A stretch of DNA of 43,884 nt from an uncultured Lachnospiraceae bacterium (GCA_910584945.1 CAJUDY010000005.1:1-43884); one strand, 5' to 3'; shown: positions 1 to 8,420, counted from the first letter of the stretch. Program-made: numbers and translations. The notes: generated by a model not told the origin, from the letters alone.

Positions 1-122
1 TCTTCTGCACAGTTTCATTTATGGTGGTGCCAAGTGTGCGGGCATGGAGGTTTAGAAAGATAGCCGTTTTTCGCCCACAGTCGGCGTCTGGATTTCATTC
101 GCCTTTGGAGGTATCACTGACC

Positions 123-1619
123 ATGAAACGTTTTTACAGCTTCCTGCTTCATATCATAGAACACTATTATCTTATCTGGTTCGCCCTGCTCACGGCGCTG
201 ACCGCCTTTCTCTGCTTCCGCTGCCTGGGCGTCGCCTCCATCGACTCCTGGGACGAAGCGCGCCACGGTGTCTCCGCCTACGAGATGATGCAAAGCGGCA
301 ATTACCTCGTCAACACCTGGCTGGGAGAACCGGACTACTGGAACGTCAAGCCGCCCCTCTCTTTTTGGACCGTGGCGGTCGGCTTCGCCTGCTTCGGCTA
401 CAACGCCCTGGGGCTTCGCTTCTTCTCCGCTCTGGCTTACCTTCTCACCGTGGTCTGTACCGGATGGTTCGCCAGACGCTACGGAAAACTCGCCTCTCTT
501 CTTACCATGGCGTTTCTGACGGCGAATTACTTTCCATTCAAAGCCCATCTGGTCCGGGCCGGAGACGCGGACAGTCTGTATCTCCTCCTTTTCACCCTGG
601 CCATGCTGTGCATGCTGAAGGTCCGGGAGGACCAGCGCTGGCTCTATGTCTGCGGCCTGTGCTTTTCCCTTGCATTCCTGACCAAAAGCTTTCACGCCGG
701 GATGATCGCCGCTGTGGGAGGACTGTTCCTTCTTCTGACCGGGGAATTGAAAAAGATGTCGCCCCGGGTCTGGGCCGGATTTCTCGCCTCCGCCCTGCTG
801 CCGACGCTTTTATGGGGCGTTCTTCGCTGTCGGTACGACGGCCTCCTCTTCTTCCGGAACATGTATCTGGCGGACCTGGCAGGCAGAACTGCTTCCGGCG
901 GGCTGGAAGGACACGGGTTCCCCTTTACCTTCTATCTGGACTCCATCTTCTGGAATTTTGATTATATCTACGGATATTTGAGCCTGATCGTCCTTTTGGG
1001 CGTCCTGGTTCTTCTGATCCGCCCCCTGTCCTCAGATGAAATTCTGCTCAGAAAAGACCGGACCGGTATTCTCCTGTGGCTTTTTCTCCCCCTGCTTGGA
1101 TTCTCACTGGTGTCCACTAAGCTGATGTGGTACGTCTATCCCTGCATCGTTCCTCTGTGCCTGCTGGCCGCGATCTTCCTCTCCCGCCTTCTCGCCGGAC
1201 TGTCCGATCATCCCCGGACCGGGTGTCTGAGCCTGCTCCTCACCGGGGCTCTCACCCTGACTTTTACCTGGAACAATTATGCGGACAACGTCCGGGGCGC
1301 CCGCTCCAACGACCTGCAAACCTTTGTCCGGGAGCAGTTTGGAAGGGACGACGCCCTCACCGGTTCGACGGTCTATCTGGACGCCTACGACCCCTTTCTC
1401 TACGCCAACACCACCGGCTGGGAGCAGAATATGCGCCTGCTGGCCCTGATGGAAGGGGATCTTGACTGCCGGGACGGAGGCGCCCGCGCTTTTTTAGAAG
1501 CAGACGAAGACTGCCTTCTGATCCTGTCCATCCCCTTTTTGCAGGATTATCCGGAGCTCTCCGCCTGCCCCGTCCTGGCGGATAACGGACAATATCTTTT
1601 GCTCCAAAAACACGAATAA
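123..1619 (+). CDS. PMT/ArnT-family integral membrane glycosyltransferase
   Basis: A 498-residue polytopic membrane protein of the GT39/GT83 type, which moves a sugar from a polyprenyl-phosphate donor to an acceptor on the outer face of the membrane. After a first membrane helix the early loop carries SIDSWDEARHG, matching the Asp-Glu motif (DE.R) of PMT/ArnT catalytic loops, followed by YWNVKPPLSFW, the usual K-P-P-L signature. About ten hydrophobic segments follow, with a short soluble C-terminus. I chose ATG 123 because GGAGG stands at 107-111 and the family usually begins just before the first helix; an upstream in-frame ATG at 21 has no such site. It is alone on its strand before the rtcB promoter, so the acceptor (lipid, teichoic acid or protein) cannot be told from context. 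Confidence 0.85.
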   Translation: MKRFYSFLLHIIEHYYLIWFALLTALTAFLCFRCLGVASIDSWDEARHGVSAYEMMQSGNYLVNTWLGEPDYWNVKPPLSFWTVAVGFACFGYNALGLRFFSALAYLLTVVCTGWFARRYGKLASLLTMAFLTANYFPFKAHLVRAGDADSLYLLLFTLAMLCMLKVREDQRWLYVCGLCFSLAFLTKSFHAGMIAAVGGLFLLLTGELKKMSPRVWAGFLASALLPTLLWGVLRCRYDGLLFFRNMYLADLAGRTASGGLEGHGFPFTFYLDSIFWNFDYIYGYLSLIVLLGVLVLLIRPLSSDEILLRKDRTGILLWLFLPLLGFSLVSTKLMWYVYPCIVPLCLLAAIFLSRLLAGLSDHPRTGCLSLLLTGALTLTFTWNNYADNVRGARSNDLQTFVREQFGRDDALTGSTVYLDAYDPFLYANTTGWEQNMRLLALMEGDLDCRDGGARAFLEADEDCLLILSIPFLQDYPELSACPVLADNGQYLLLQKHE

Positions 1620-1627
1620 AAAAACAC

Positions 1628-1656
1628 TTGACTTCCCGAATGTTCTATTCTATATT
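1628..1656 (+). promoter_or_regulatory. Sigma-A type promoter for the micro-ORF/rtcB unit
   Basis: TTGACT at 1628-1633, a 17-bp spacer, and TATATT at 1651-1656. It begins just after the glycosyltransferase stop and precedes the micro-ORF by about 70 bp. No clear terminator separates it from the upstream gene. Confidence 0.7.
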
Positions 1657-1726
1657 ATATATTTAGAGATATTGACAGCTATATATCTCAGATACCAGTA
1701 AACCCGTTATAAGAAAGGAGGACAAT

Positions 1727-1852
1727 ATGACATACATTAACCAGTTTTTTCACGCAAATGCAGCTATTTTCACTCGCAGGGGTCAGATTGTCCGTCTTTT
1801 TCATCGGTATACTCGCAAACGCAATTACATACCGTTCTTTCATGTCAGATAA
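1727..1852 (+). CDS. Basic 41-residue micro-ORF upstream of rtcB
   Basis: A short reading frame with an almost ideal ribosome binding site (AAAGGAGG at 1714-1721, ATG at 1727) behind a good promoter. The predicted peptide begins MTYINQFFHANAAIF and is strongly basic: seven Arg, one Lys and several His, with no Asp or Glu. It has no signal peptide, cysteine pair or recognised domain. The strength of the start site argues that it is translated. It may be a leader peptide, a small RNA-binding peptide or a chance frame in an untranslated leader. No function is assigned. Confidence 0.45.
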   Translation: MTYINQFFHANAAIFTRRGQIVRLFHRYTRKRNYIPFFHVR

Positions 1853-2023
1853 CAGTGCGTTTGCTCGTTATACATTCATGTATTGGCAAAGCACAGCGTT
1901 ACTGAGTATAAACTCTCGGATTTTCTTTAAAATGCCGTCTTTTACGAGCTGCCTCTGCGCCCTTGCAGGGGTATTTTTGCGCTCTGAAAGCGCTCTTTCC
2001 CCTGTCTGACGGAAAGGAACTTC
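1853..2023 (+). other. Structured interval between micro-ORF and rtcB
   Basis: No convincing gene. A stem pairs GTGCGTTTGC (1855-1864) with GCAAAGCAC (1886-1894), with TACAT/ATGTA nested at 1871-1882. A second small hairpin with arms GCGCT/AGCGC lies at 1979-1993, followed by a pyrimidine-rich run. The rtcB ribosome binding site (GGAAAGGA) is at the right edge. It could be a structured 5' leader or a separate small RNA; I recognise no known riboswitch class. Confidence 0.35.
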
Positions 2024-3136
2024 ATGAAAGAGATATACGGCATTTACACTTCTGCGAAAATCTTCACAGATTCCATAGACCACTACGCCCTGGCGCAGGT
2101 GCAGATGATCTGCGATCAGGAAAGCGCGGCCAAAAGCCGCATCCGGATTATGCCTGATGTGCACCCGGGAAAGACCGGCCCCATCGGGCTCACCATGACT
2201 TTGAAGGACCGGGTTCTTCCGGCTCTTGTGGGCATCGATATCGGATGCGGCATGACCTGCGCCCTTCTCGGCAGGAAGAAAATCGAATATCAGCGGCTGG
2301 ACGCCGTCATCCGGGAACAGATTCCCTGCGGCGCCTCCATCCGGTGTGCGCCCCACAGCCAGGGACTTCGCTTCCCCCTGGAGCAGCTTCTTTGTGCGGA
2401 ACATATCCATCTTGACAAAACTACGCGCAGCATGGGCACACTGGGCGGCGGCAACCATTTCATCGAAATCGGCCGGGATGAGGAGGGCGTCCACTACCTG
2501 ACCATTCACAGCGGAAGCCGGCGGCTGGGAAAGGACGTGGCGGAACACTACCTGCGGCTGGGGCAAAAAGAGCTGAAAGCCCGGGGACTCTCCGTGCCCT
2601 ACCCTCTGACCTGGCTGGACGGCGGGCTTCAGTCCGACTATCTCCACGATCTGGCCATCGTACAGAACTTTGCCGACCAGAACCGTCTCACGATCCTGGA
2701 GATCTTAAGCAAAGCGATGAAATGGAAGCCTTACGACGCCTTCTCCTGCCCCCATAATTACATTTCCCGGGAGGGAGACGGTTTTCTGCTGAGAAAAGGA
2801 GCCGTGTCGGCAAAGAAAGGCGAACGGCTCCTGATCCCGGCCAATATGCGGGACGGCGTTCTGCTGGCGGTCGGCAAAGGCAATATAGACTGGAACTGGT
2901 CCGCTCCCCACGGCTCCGGACGGATTTTAAAGAGGACGGACGTGGCGAAAAAGCACACCCTCTCCCAGTTCAAAGCGCAGATGAAGGGAATCCACTGTAC
3001 CTGTATCAGCAAAGAGACGCTGGAGGAAGCCCCCTTTGCCTACCGGGACTTAAGCGCCATCGCCTCCCAGATCGGGGAAACCGTCGAGATTCAGAAGGTC
3101 CTGACCCCGGTCTACAACTACAAGTCAACAACCTAA
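2024..3136 (+). CDS. rtcB: RNA-splicing ligase RtcB
   Basis: A GTP- and Mn2+-dependent RNA ligase that joins 2',3'-cyclic phosphate or 3'-phosphate ends to 5'-OH ends, used in RNA repair and tRNA splicing. The 370-residue frame has all the family metal and nucleotide motifs: DVHPG near residue 45, GIDIGCGM with metal ligand Cys75, GGGNHFIE with His145, HSGSR with His162, SCPHNYISRE with His244, and APHGSGR with His296, the expected guanylate acceptor. It is at the short end for the family (about 370-480 residues) but complete. There is no RtcA, RtcR or archease beside it. Instead a basic micro-ORF precedes it and a Cys/His-rich small protein follows 22 bp downstream. Confidence 0.95.
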   Translation: MKEIYGIYTSAKIFTDSIDHYALAQVQMICDQESAAKSRIRIMPDVHPGKTGPIGLTMTLKDRVLPALVGIDIGCGMTCALLGRKKIEYQRLDAVIREQIPCGASIRCAPHSQGLRFPLEQLLCAEHIHLDKTTRSMGTLGGGNHFIEIGRDEEGVHYLTIHSGSRRLGKDVAEHYLRLGQKELKARGLSVPYPLTWLDGGLQSDYLHDLAIVQNFADQNRLTILEILSKAMKWKPYDAFSCPHNYISREGDGFLLRKGAVSAKKGERLLIPANMRDGVLLAVGKGNIDWNWSAPHGSGRILKRTDVAKKHTLSQFKAQMKGIHCTCISKETLEEAPFAYRDLSAIASQIGETVEIQKVLTPVYNYKSTT

Positions 3137-3158
3137 TCGTGAAAGGATATATAAAAAT

Positions 3159-3344
3159 ATGGCGAAATACAGAGAAACACCGTGCAAATATTATCTGGCT
3201 CTGGGCCAGTGCGAAAAGGGCCGCGACGCGTGCCACCGAACCTACTGTCAGCACTGCCAAAAATACGAGCCCCGGGCCAAAGTGCGCCATCTTAATAAGA
3301 AGAAACTGTACAATCAAAAGGAAAGGGGGCGCTTTTTTTACTAA
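3159..3344 (+). CDS. 61-residue CCCH-like Cys/His-rich protein next to rtcB
   Basis: A small basic protein whose N-terminal half has the pattern C9-x8-C18-x6-C25-x4-C30-x-H32-C33, including CKYYLALGQC. This resembles the opening of CCCH zinc fingers (C-x7/8-C-x5/6-C-x3-H), which commonly bind RNA. The C-terminal half is rich in Lys, Arg and His (KVRHLNKKKLYNQK). ATG 3159 follows GAAAGGA at 3141-3147 and lies 22 bp after the rtcB stop with no terminator between, so the two are probably co-transcribed. The residue spacing is seen directly; zinc and RNA binding are inference. Confidence 0.75.
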   Translation: MAKYRETPCKYYLALGQCEKGRDACHRTYCQHCQKYEPRAKVRHLNKKKLYNQKERGRFFY

Positions 3345-3352
3345 AACCTAGC

Positions 3353-3394
3353 AAAAAAAATCCGCACGCCGATTCACGGCCATGCGGATTTTTT
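3353..3394. terminator. Bidirectional intrinsic terminator
   Basis: Stem AAAATCCGCA / TGCGGATTTT flanked by A- and T-runs on both sides, between the convergent CCCH-like gene and the DUF1540 gene. It can serve both. Confidence 0.85.
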
Positions 3395-3400
3395 GATTCT

Positions 3401-3721
3401 TTATTTACACTCGCACCGGAATGTCATGCACTCGGTCTGACCGCACTCGCAGGCGTTGGAACCGCTCACCTGGATCTGGTCCGCATGACATTTGCAGGAC
3501 TGATTGTGGGTACAGGTGGTCGCGTCGCAGGCAACCTCCGTGGGCTTGCTGGGGATATCGTCCGCGTTGCGGGCTCCGTCGTATCTGCGCTCCCGGAAGC
3601 TCTCGCAGCAGGTCTGGTCCGTCATCTTGGCGTCCCGGCCTCCTACCCGGATGTTATCCTTGCAGCAGCTGTTGTCCTTATTGTAGGTACAGTTGACCAC
3701 GGAACAGTCTAATCTCGTCAT
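3401..3721 (-). CDS. DUF1540 double-domain Cys-rich protein
   Basis: A 106-residue protein containing two copies of the DUF1540 cysteine motif. The first is near residues 4-45 (DCSVVNCTYN...SCCKDNI...CCESF) and the second near residues 60-105 (EVACDATTCTHN...CKCHADQIQV, then CECGQTECMTFRC). DUF1540 proteins are small presumed metal-binding proteins of Firmicutes with no settled role. The start at 3721 is fixed by AAGGAGGAC eight bases upstream; a longer in-frame start at 3814 would overlap the PIN gene and lacks a site. It follows the toxin-antitoxin pair on the same strand but has its own strong ribosome binding site. Confidence 0.8.
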   Translation of the reverse strand: MTRLDCSVVNCTYNKDNSCCKDNIRVGGRDAKMTDQTCCESFRERRYDGARNADDIPSKPTEVACDATTCTHNQSCKCHADQIQVSGSNACECGQTECMTFRCECK

Positions 3722-3794
3722 GTTTATGTCCTCCTTCAGATTGTGATACAGATAGTATTCTGAATCTTCCGGAAAAATATGCGGGATTTTTTTA

Positions 3795-4226
3795 TCAATC
3801 TGTATATCTTTCATCTTCCATCAAAGCAATAAAGTCATCCGGAAGGATTGCTTTTACCATTCCATCCTGATAATCTTTAACATTTCTGGTAATAATATAA
3901 TCCATTTCTGCTTTTACCGCTGTCCTCTCAATCACTGCATCCTCATAGTCTCTAACCGCTGAAGCGAGAGCGTCCACACATTCTTCCCCTGTCACTGCAA
4001 GGATCTCCATAAGTGCATACAATTTTCCCATCACCTGTTTTGCCTGTTCTGTACTGTGCAGATATTTCCTTACAAGATAATAGATGTCGGTAGCAGAACT
4101 TGCTGTGATATACGCATCCATGGCCTGATATGCGGCCATAAGAAAAATCTTTTCCGCGCTCTCTTTCCATGGTTCTCTGGACGTCATCGCATCAACAATC
4201 ACATTTATATCAATCAAAGCTTTCAT
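3795..4226 (-). CDS. PIN-domain toxin of a type II toxin-antitoxin pair
   Basis: A 143-residue protein whose N-terminus (KALIDINVIVDAMTSREPW) carries the first PIN acidic residues (Asp6, Asp12). A central SATDIYYL, a DYEDAVIERTA segment and the terminal YIITRNVKDY give the remaining acidic and aromatic pattern of the fold. PIN toxins are Mg2+-dependent RNases that usually cut tRNA, rRNA or mRNA. Its ATG directly follows the antitoxin stop (TAAATG), implying translational coupling. The pair is clearly richer in A+T than purL and rtcB on either side, which suggests acquisition by transfer. It could also be an orphan housekeeping PIN RNase, but the paired antitoxin makes that less likely. Confidence 0.85.
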   Translation of the reverse strand: MKALIDINVIVDAMTSREPWKESAEKIFLMAAYQAMDAYITASSATDIYYLVRKYLHSTEQAKQVMGKLYALMEILAVTGEECVDALASAVRDYEDAVIERTAVKAEMDYIITRNVKDYQDGMVKAILPDDFIALMEDERYTD

Positions 4227-4442
4227 TTATTTTGCTCCAAGCCTCTCCCTTTTTGCTTCATCCAGATCTGCATCTATGGGCAGAATTCCAAATAAGGATT
4301 TTGCGGTCTCCACCCTGCTCTGATATGGATTGGTTAATTTTGCCACTACCTTACCATTCTTTGTGATAAAAATATCCTCTGTTGCAGACAATACCAGATA
4401 TTTACCAAGATTATTTTTCAATTCTGTTGCTGTAACTGACAT
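4227..4442 (-). CDS. Phd/YefM-family antitoxin
   Basis: A 71-residue protein with the Phd/YefM N-terminal fold: TATELKNNLGKYL followed by EDIFITKNGKVVAKLTNP. The C-terminal tail, rich in Leu, Asp and Lys, is expected to be the toxin-binding part. These antitoxins bind their own promoter as dimers and neutralise the adjacent toxin. ATG 4442 is preceded by AAAAGGAGTGA. It is the first gene of the two-gene operon and has a well-formed promoter with an overlapping inverted repeat just upstream. Confidence 0.85.
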   Translation of the reverse strand: MSVTATELKNNLGKYLVLSATEDIFITKNGKVVAKLTNPYQSRVETAKSLFGILPIDADLDEAKRERLGAK

Positions 4443-4468
4443 AAAATCACTCCTTTTCCTGTACTATT

Positions 4469-4510
4469 ATTATATCTGAATCGTACGTTTTTAGCAATAT
4501 ATTTAGCTAA
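4469..4510 (-). promoter_or_regulatory. Toxin-antitoxin promoter with candidate operator
   Basis: On the - strand, TTGCTA (4492-4497), a 17-bp spacer and TATAAT (4469-4474). An inverted repeat with TTAGC/GCTAA arms (4491-4510) overlaps the -35, and a CGTACG palindrome lies in the spacer. Either could be the antitoxin's autoregulatory site. Confidence 0.65.
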
Positions 4511-4516
4511 AATATG

Positions 4517-4564
4517 CAAAAAAATGACCTTAAAACGGGATGTTACTCCCATTACAAGGTCATT
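4517..4564 (-). terminator. purL terminator
   Basis: On the - strand, a nine-pair stem AATGACCTT/AAGGTCATT (4556-4564 with 4523-4531) ends in a run of seven T. It lies 10 bp past the purL stop and insulates the toxin-antitoxin promoter. Confidence 0.85.
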
Positions 4565-4573
4565 CAAACTTAC

Positions 4574-7500
4574 TTATTGAAAATACTCCACGCCCGACTC
4601 GAAGAGCTTCATATCCTGCTCGCCGTAGATATTAATCGCGACGGCCTCCCCTCTCCGCTCGGAGTGTCCCATCTTGCCGAAGACCCGTCCGTCGGGGCTT
4701 AGGATGCCCTCAATCGACGCGTAGGAGCCGTTGACGTTCCACTCCTCGTCCATGGTGGGATTCCCGTTAAGGTCCACATACTGGGTGGCCACCTGCCCGT
4801 TGGCAAAGAGCCGGTCGATCCACTCTTTTGGAGCCACAAAGCGTCCCTCCCCGTGGGAAGCCGGAATCACATAAGTGCCTCCAAGCTTCGCACCGGCAAG
4901 CCAGGGAGACTTGTCCGACACGACTTTGGTGTAGACCATCCGGGAGATGTGGCGGTTGATGGTGTTGAAGGTCAGGGTCGGAGAATCCGGGGTCTGACCC
5001 ACGATCTCCCCGTGAGGCAGGAGTCCCAGTTTGACCAGCGCCTGGAAGCCGTTGCAGATGCCCAGCGCCAGCCCGTCTCTCTCATTTAAAAGCTTCATGA
5101 CCGCTTCCTTCATCTTCTCATTCCGGAAGGCCGTGGCAAAAAACTTGGCGGAGCCGTCCGGCTCGTCGCCTGCGGAGAAGCCTCCCGGGAACATAATGAT
5201 CTGCGCCTGCCCGATGGCTTTTGCAAAGGCGTCCACGGACTCCCGGATATCGCTCTCACTTAAATTCCGGAATATTTTGGTAACCACTTCCGCGCCCGCC
5301 CGCTCGAAGGCTCTGGCGCTGTCGTATTCACAGTTGGTGCCCGGGAATACAGGAATGAACACGGCAGGCTTCGCCACCTTGTGCCTGCACACATAGATCC
5401 CGTCCCCGTGATACACCGGCGTATCCAGTCTCTCTTTATTTTTCACCGCCACGGTCGGGAATACTTTTTCCAGGGTTCCGGTCCACGCCTCCAGGGCTTC
5501 CTCCATGGAGATGGAGACGTTGCCATAGGAAAATCCGCTGCCGGTCACCTCTCCGATCAGGGTATAGGTGATGGAAAGCTCTCCCACCTTCCCGTCCGGA
5601 ACTTCCGCCACGATACCGCCGAAACCGGGAGCGAAAGCGTCTCTCGGGTCCAGATTGTGCTCCAGTTTTACGCCCAGTTTGTTGCCGAAGGCCATCTTGC
5701 TGACCGCGGCGACAATGCCGTGAGCGTCCAGAGCATAAGCAGATATAATTCTGCCCGCCTTCACATCCTCAAAGAATTTGCCGTAGAGGTCCATGGCCTG
5801 TCCATAATCCGGAAGGTCGTAGGCGTCCCGGTCCACGCGTAACACCACCAGCTTATTGCCCGCTTTCTTAAGCTCCGGCGTGATGATATGCCGATGGCTT
5901 GCGACGTCCACAGCGAAAGACACCAGGGTCGGCGGCACGTCGATCTCATTGAAAGTGCCGGACATACTGTCCTTTCCTCCGATGGAAGGCAGTCCAAAAC
6001 CAAGCTGTGCGCTGTAAGCTCCCAGAAGCGCCGCGAAGGGCTGGCTCCAGCGACGGGGATCTTCGGTCATTCTCCGGAAATACTCCTGGAAGGTAAAGCG
6101 GATCTTCCGGTAATCTCCGCCGGAGGCCACGATCTTTGCCACGGATTCCAGCACCGCATAGACTGCGCCGTGGTAGGGTGACCAGCTGGACAGATAGGGA
6201 TCGAAGCCGTAGCTCATCATGGTGACCGTGTCCGTATGGCCTTTCAGCACCGGCAGCTTCGCCACCATAGTCTGGGTCTCCGTCAGCTGATATTTTCCGC
6301 CGTAGGGCATGAAGACGCTGCCGGCCCCGATGGAACCGTCGAACATCTCCACCAGACCCTTCTGCGAACATACGTTCAAGTCTCTCAAAGTGGAAAGCCA
6401 TGCCTCCCGGACGTCTCCCACTTCTTTTCTCTCAAAATACTTCTGCTCTTCGGAGGGCATGTCCACGGCCACCGCCGTCTCCTGATGAGCGCCGTTGGTA
6501 TCAAGGAAGGCCCGGGAAAGGTTGACGATCTCTTTTCCTCTCCACTTTAACACCAGCCTGGGAGACTCGGTGACCTCCGCCACACAGACGGACTCCAAGT
6601 TCTCCTCCGCCGCATAGCCCATGAATTCCTCCACGTCCTTCGGGTCCACCACGACCGCCATACGCTCCTGGGACTCGGAGATCGCGATCTCCGTTCCGTC
6701 AAGGCCAGCGTATTTCTTCGGCACCAGATCCAGGTTAATCAGCAGTCCGTCCGCCAGCTCGCCGATGGCAACGGATACCCCGCCGGCGCCAAAATCGTTG
6801 CATTTCTTGATCAGCCGGGTCACTTCCGGACGGCGGAACAGTCTCTGAATCTTCCGCTCGGTGGGCGCATTTCCCTTCTGCACCTCCGCGCCGCAGGTCT
6901 CTATGGAAGCCTCCGTGTGCACTTTGGAGGAGCCCGTCGCTCCGCCGCAGCCGTCCCGCCCGGTACGTCCGCCCAGTAAAATGATCGCATCGCCCGGGTC
7001 GGAAGTCTCCCGGATCACATCTTTTCTCGGCGCTGCGCCCATGACCGCGCCGATCTCCATCCTTTTTGCCACATAGTCCGGATGATAGATCTCCTTTACA
7101 TAGCCTGTGGCAAGACCGATCTGGTTGCCGTAGGAACTGTAGCCCCCGGCCGCGCCCCGGACCAGCTTCTTCTGGGGCAGCTTTCCTTTCAGTGTCTCGG
7201 ACACGGACACGGTGGGGTCCGCCGCTCCGGTCACCCGCATGGCCTGATAGACGTAGGTACGCCCGGAGAGGGGGTCGCGAATGGCGCCGCCCAGGCAGGT
7301 GGCCGCTCCGCCGAAGGGCTCGATCTCCGTGGGATGATTGTGAGTCTCATTTTTAAAATTCACCAGCCACTCTTCGGTCTGCCCGTCGATCTCCACCGGC
7401 ACCACGATGGAGCAGGCGTTGATCTCCTCGGACTCTTCCTGGTCCTGTAATTTTCCTTCTTTTTTCAGCTTTCTCATGGCCATCAGCGCCAAATCCATCA

Positions 7501-8317
7501 GGCAGACGAATTTGTCCTCCCTGCCCGCGAAGATCTCTCTGTGATCCGCCAGATACTGCTGATAGGTGCCCTCGATGGGCATCCGATAATATCCGTCCTC
7601 AAAGGTGACTTCCTTAAGCTCTGTGGAAAACGTGGTATGCCGGCAGTGGTCGGACCAGTAGGTATCCAGCACCCGGATCTCCGTCATGGATGGGTCGCGC
7701 TTCTCTTCCTCCCGGAAATAATTCCGGATATGGAGAAAATCTTTGTAAGTCATGGCAAGATTCAGGGAATCGTAAAGTTCCCGGAACGCCTCCTCCGCCA
7801 TATCCCGGAATCCCTCGAAGATCTTCACGTCCTCCGGCTCTTTGAATACAGTTACCAGTGTCTCCGGCTTCACCAGATCCGTCTCCCGGGAGTCCACCGG
7901 ATTGATGCAGAAGACTTTGATGGAGGAAAGCTCCTCCGCCGTCACGCTTCCCTCGATCACGTACACCGTCGCCGTGCGGATCACCGGCTCCTCGGAGGAA
8001 TTCAAAAACTGCACACACTGTACCGCAGAGTCCGCTCTCTGGTCAAACTGTCCCGGCAGATACTCCACGCCGAATACAGCCGCACCCTCCGCCCTGTCAA
8101 AGCTTTCCTTATATAATGTGTCCACAGGAGGCTCGCTGAACACAGTCTTACACGCCTGCTCAAAAGTCTCTTCCGTGATATTCTCCACATCATAGCGGAT
8201 CAGCACCCGAACTCCGGTCACGGTCTGAATCCCAAGATAACTTTTGATCTCCTCTTGCAGTTCCTTTGCCTTTACGGCAAATGCTTCCTTCTTTTCCACA
8301 TAGACGCGTCTTACCAT
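4574..8317 (-). CDS. purL: Phosphoribosylformylglycinamidine synthase, single-chain
   Basis: Catalyses step four of de novo purine synthesis: FGAR + Gln + ATP to FGAM. The 1,247-residue protein is the long single-chain type, with synthetase and glutaminase fused. An N-terminal PurS-like part is followed by the synthetase halves, with NETHNHPTEIEPFGGAAT near residue 325, GGRTGRDGCGGATGSSK, and GGKDSMSGTF in the second half. The C-terminal class I glutaminase starts at VFIPVFPGTNCEYD, with FPGGFSAGDE, the nucleophile Cys in LGICNGFQAL and the catalytic His in SHGEGRF. Start 8317 is chosen because GGAGGAG precedes it; a start nine codons upstream has none. It stands alone between its own promoter and terminator, apart from other pur genes. 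Confidence 0.97.
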   Translation of the reverse strand: MVRRVYVEKKEAFAVKAKELQEEIKSYLGIQTVTGVRVLIRYDVENITEETFEQACKTVFSEPPVDTLYKESFDRAEGAAVFGVEYLPGQFDQRADSAVQCVQFLNSSEEPVIRTATVYVIEGSVTAEELSSIKVFCINPVDSRETDLVKPETLVTVFKEPEDVKIFEGFRDMAEEAFRELYDSLNLAMTYKDFLHIRNYFREEEKRDPSMTEIRVLDTYWSDHCRHTTFSTELKEVTFEDGYYRMPIEGTYQQYLADHREIFAGREDKFVCLMDLALMAMRKLKKEGKLQDQEESEEINACSIVVPVEIDGQTEEWLVNFKNETHNHPTEIEPFGGAATCLGGAIRDPLSGRTYVYQAMRVTGAADPTVSVSETLKGKLPQKKLVRGAAGGYSSYGNQIGLATGYVKEIYHPDYVAKRMEIGAVMGAAPRKDVIRETSDPGDAIILLGGRTGRDGCGGATGSSKVHTEASIETCGAEVQKGNAPTERKIQRLFRRPEVTRLIKKCNDFGAGGVSVAIGELADGLLINLDLVPKKYAGLDGTEIAISESQERMAVVVDPKDVEEFMGYAAEENLESVCVAEVTESPRLVLKWRGKEIVNLSRAFLDTNGAHQETAVAVDMPSEEQKYFERKEVGDVREAWLSTLRDLNVCSQKGLVEMFDGSIGAGSVFMPYGGKYQLTETQTMVAKLPVLKGHTDTVTMMSYGFDPYLSSWSPYHGAVYAVLESVAKIVASGGDYRKIRFTFQEYFRRMTEDPRRWSQPFAALLGAYSAQLGFGLPSIGGKDSMSGTFNEIDVPPTLVSFAVDVASHRHIITPELKKAGNKLVVLRVDRDAYDLPDYGQAMDLYGKFFEDVKAGRIISAYALDAHGIVAAVSKMAFGNKLGVKLEHNLDPRDAFAPGFGGIVAEVPDGKVGELSITYTLIGEVTGSGFSYGNVSISMEEALEAWTGTLEKVFPTVAVKNKERLDTPVYHGDGIYVCRHKVAKPAVFIPVFPGTNCEYDSARAFERAGAEVVTKIFRNLSESDIRESVDAFAKAIGQAQIIMFPGGFSAGDEPDGSAKFFATAFRNEKMKEAVMKLLNERDGLALGICNGFQALVKLGLLPHGEIVGQTPDSPTLTFNTINRHISRMVYTKVVSDKSPWLAGAKLGGTYVIPASHGEGRFVAPKEWIDRLFANGQVATQYVDLNGNPTMDEEWNVNGSYASIEGILSPDGRVFGKMGHSERRGEAVAINIYGEQDMKLFESGVEYFQ

Positions 8318-8391
8318 GTTCTTTTCTCCTCCAAAATCATCCACTGTTTACGGTTCTGCTGCAGCTCCCCTGCAGTACATTCCTACCGTCT

Positions 8392-8420
8392 ATCATAGCA
8401 CACGGTATTTAATTAGTAAA
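8392..8420 (-). promoter_or_regulatory. purL promoter
   Basis: On the - strand, TTTACT (8415-8420), a 17-bp spacer and TATGAT (8392-8397), leaving a leader of about 70 nt with a GCTGCAG-containing palindrome (ctgcaggggagctgcag). No guanine riboswitch is evident. Confidence 0.65.

Noticed and set aside
1758..2009. 83-codon + strand frame overlapping the micro-ORF
   Set aside because: No ribosome binding site at its ATG, and it overlaps the better supported 1727 start in another frame.
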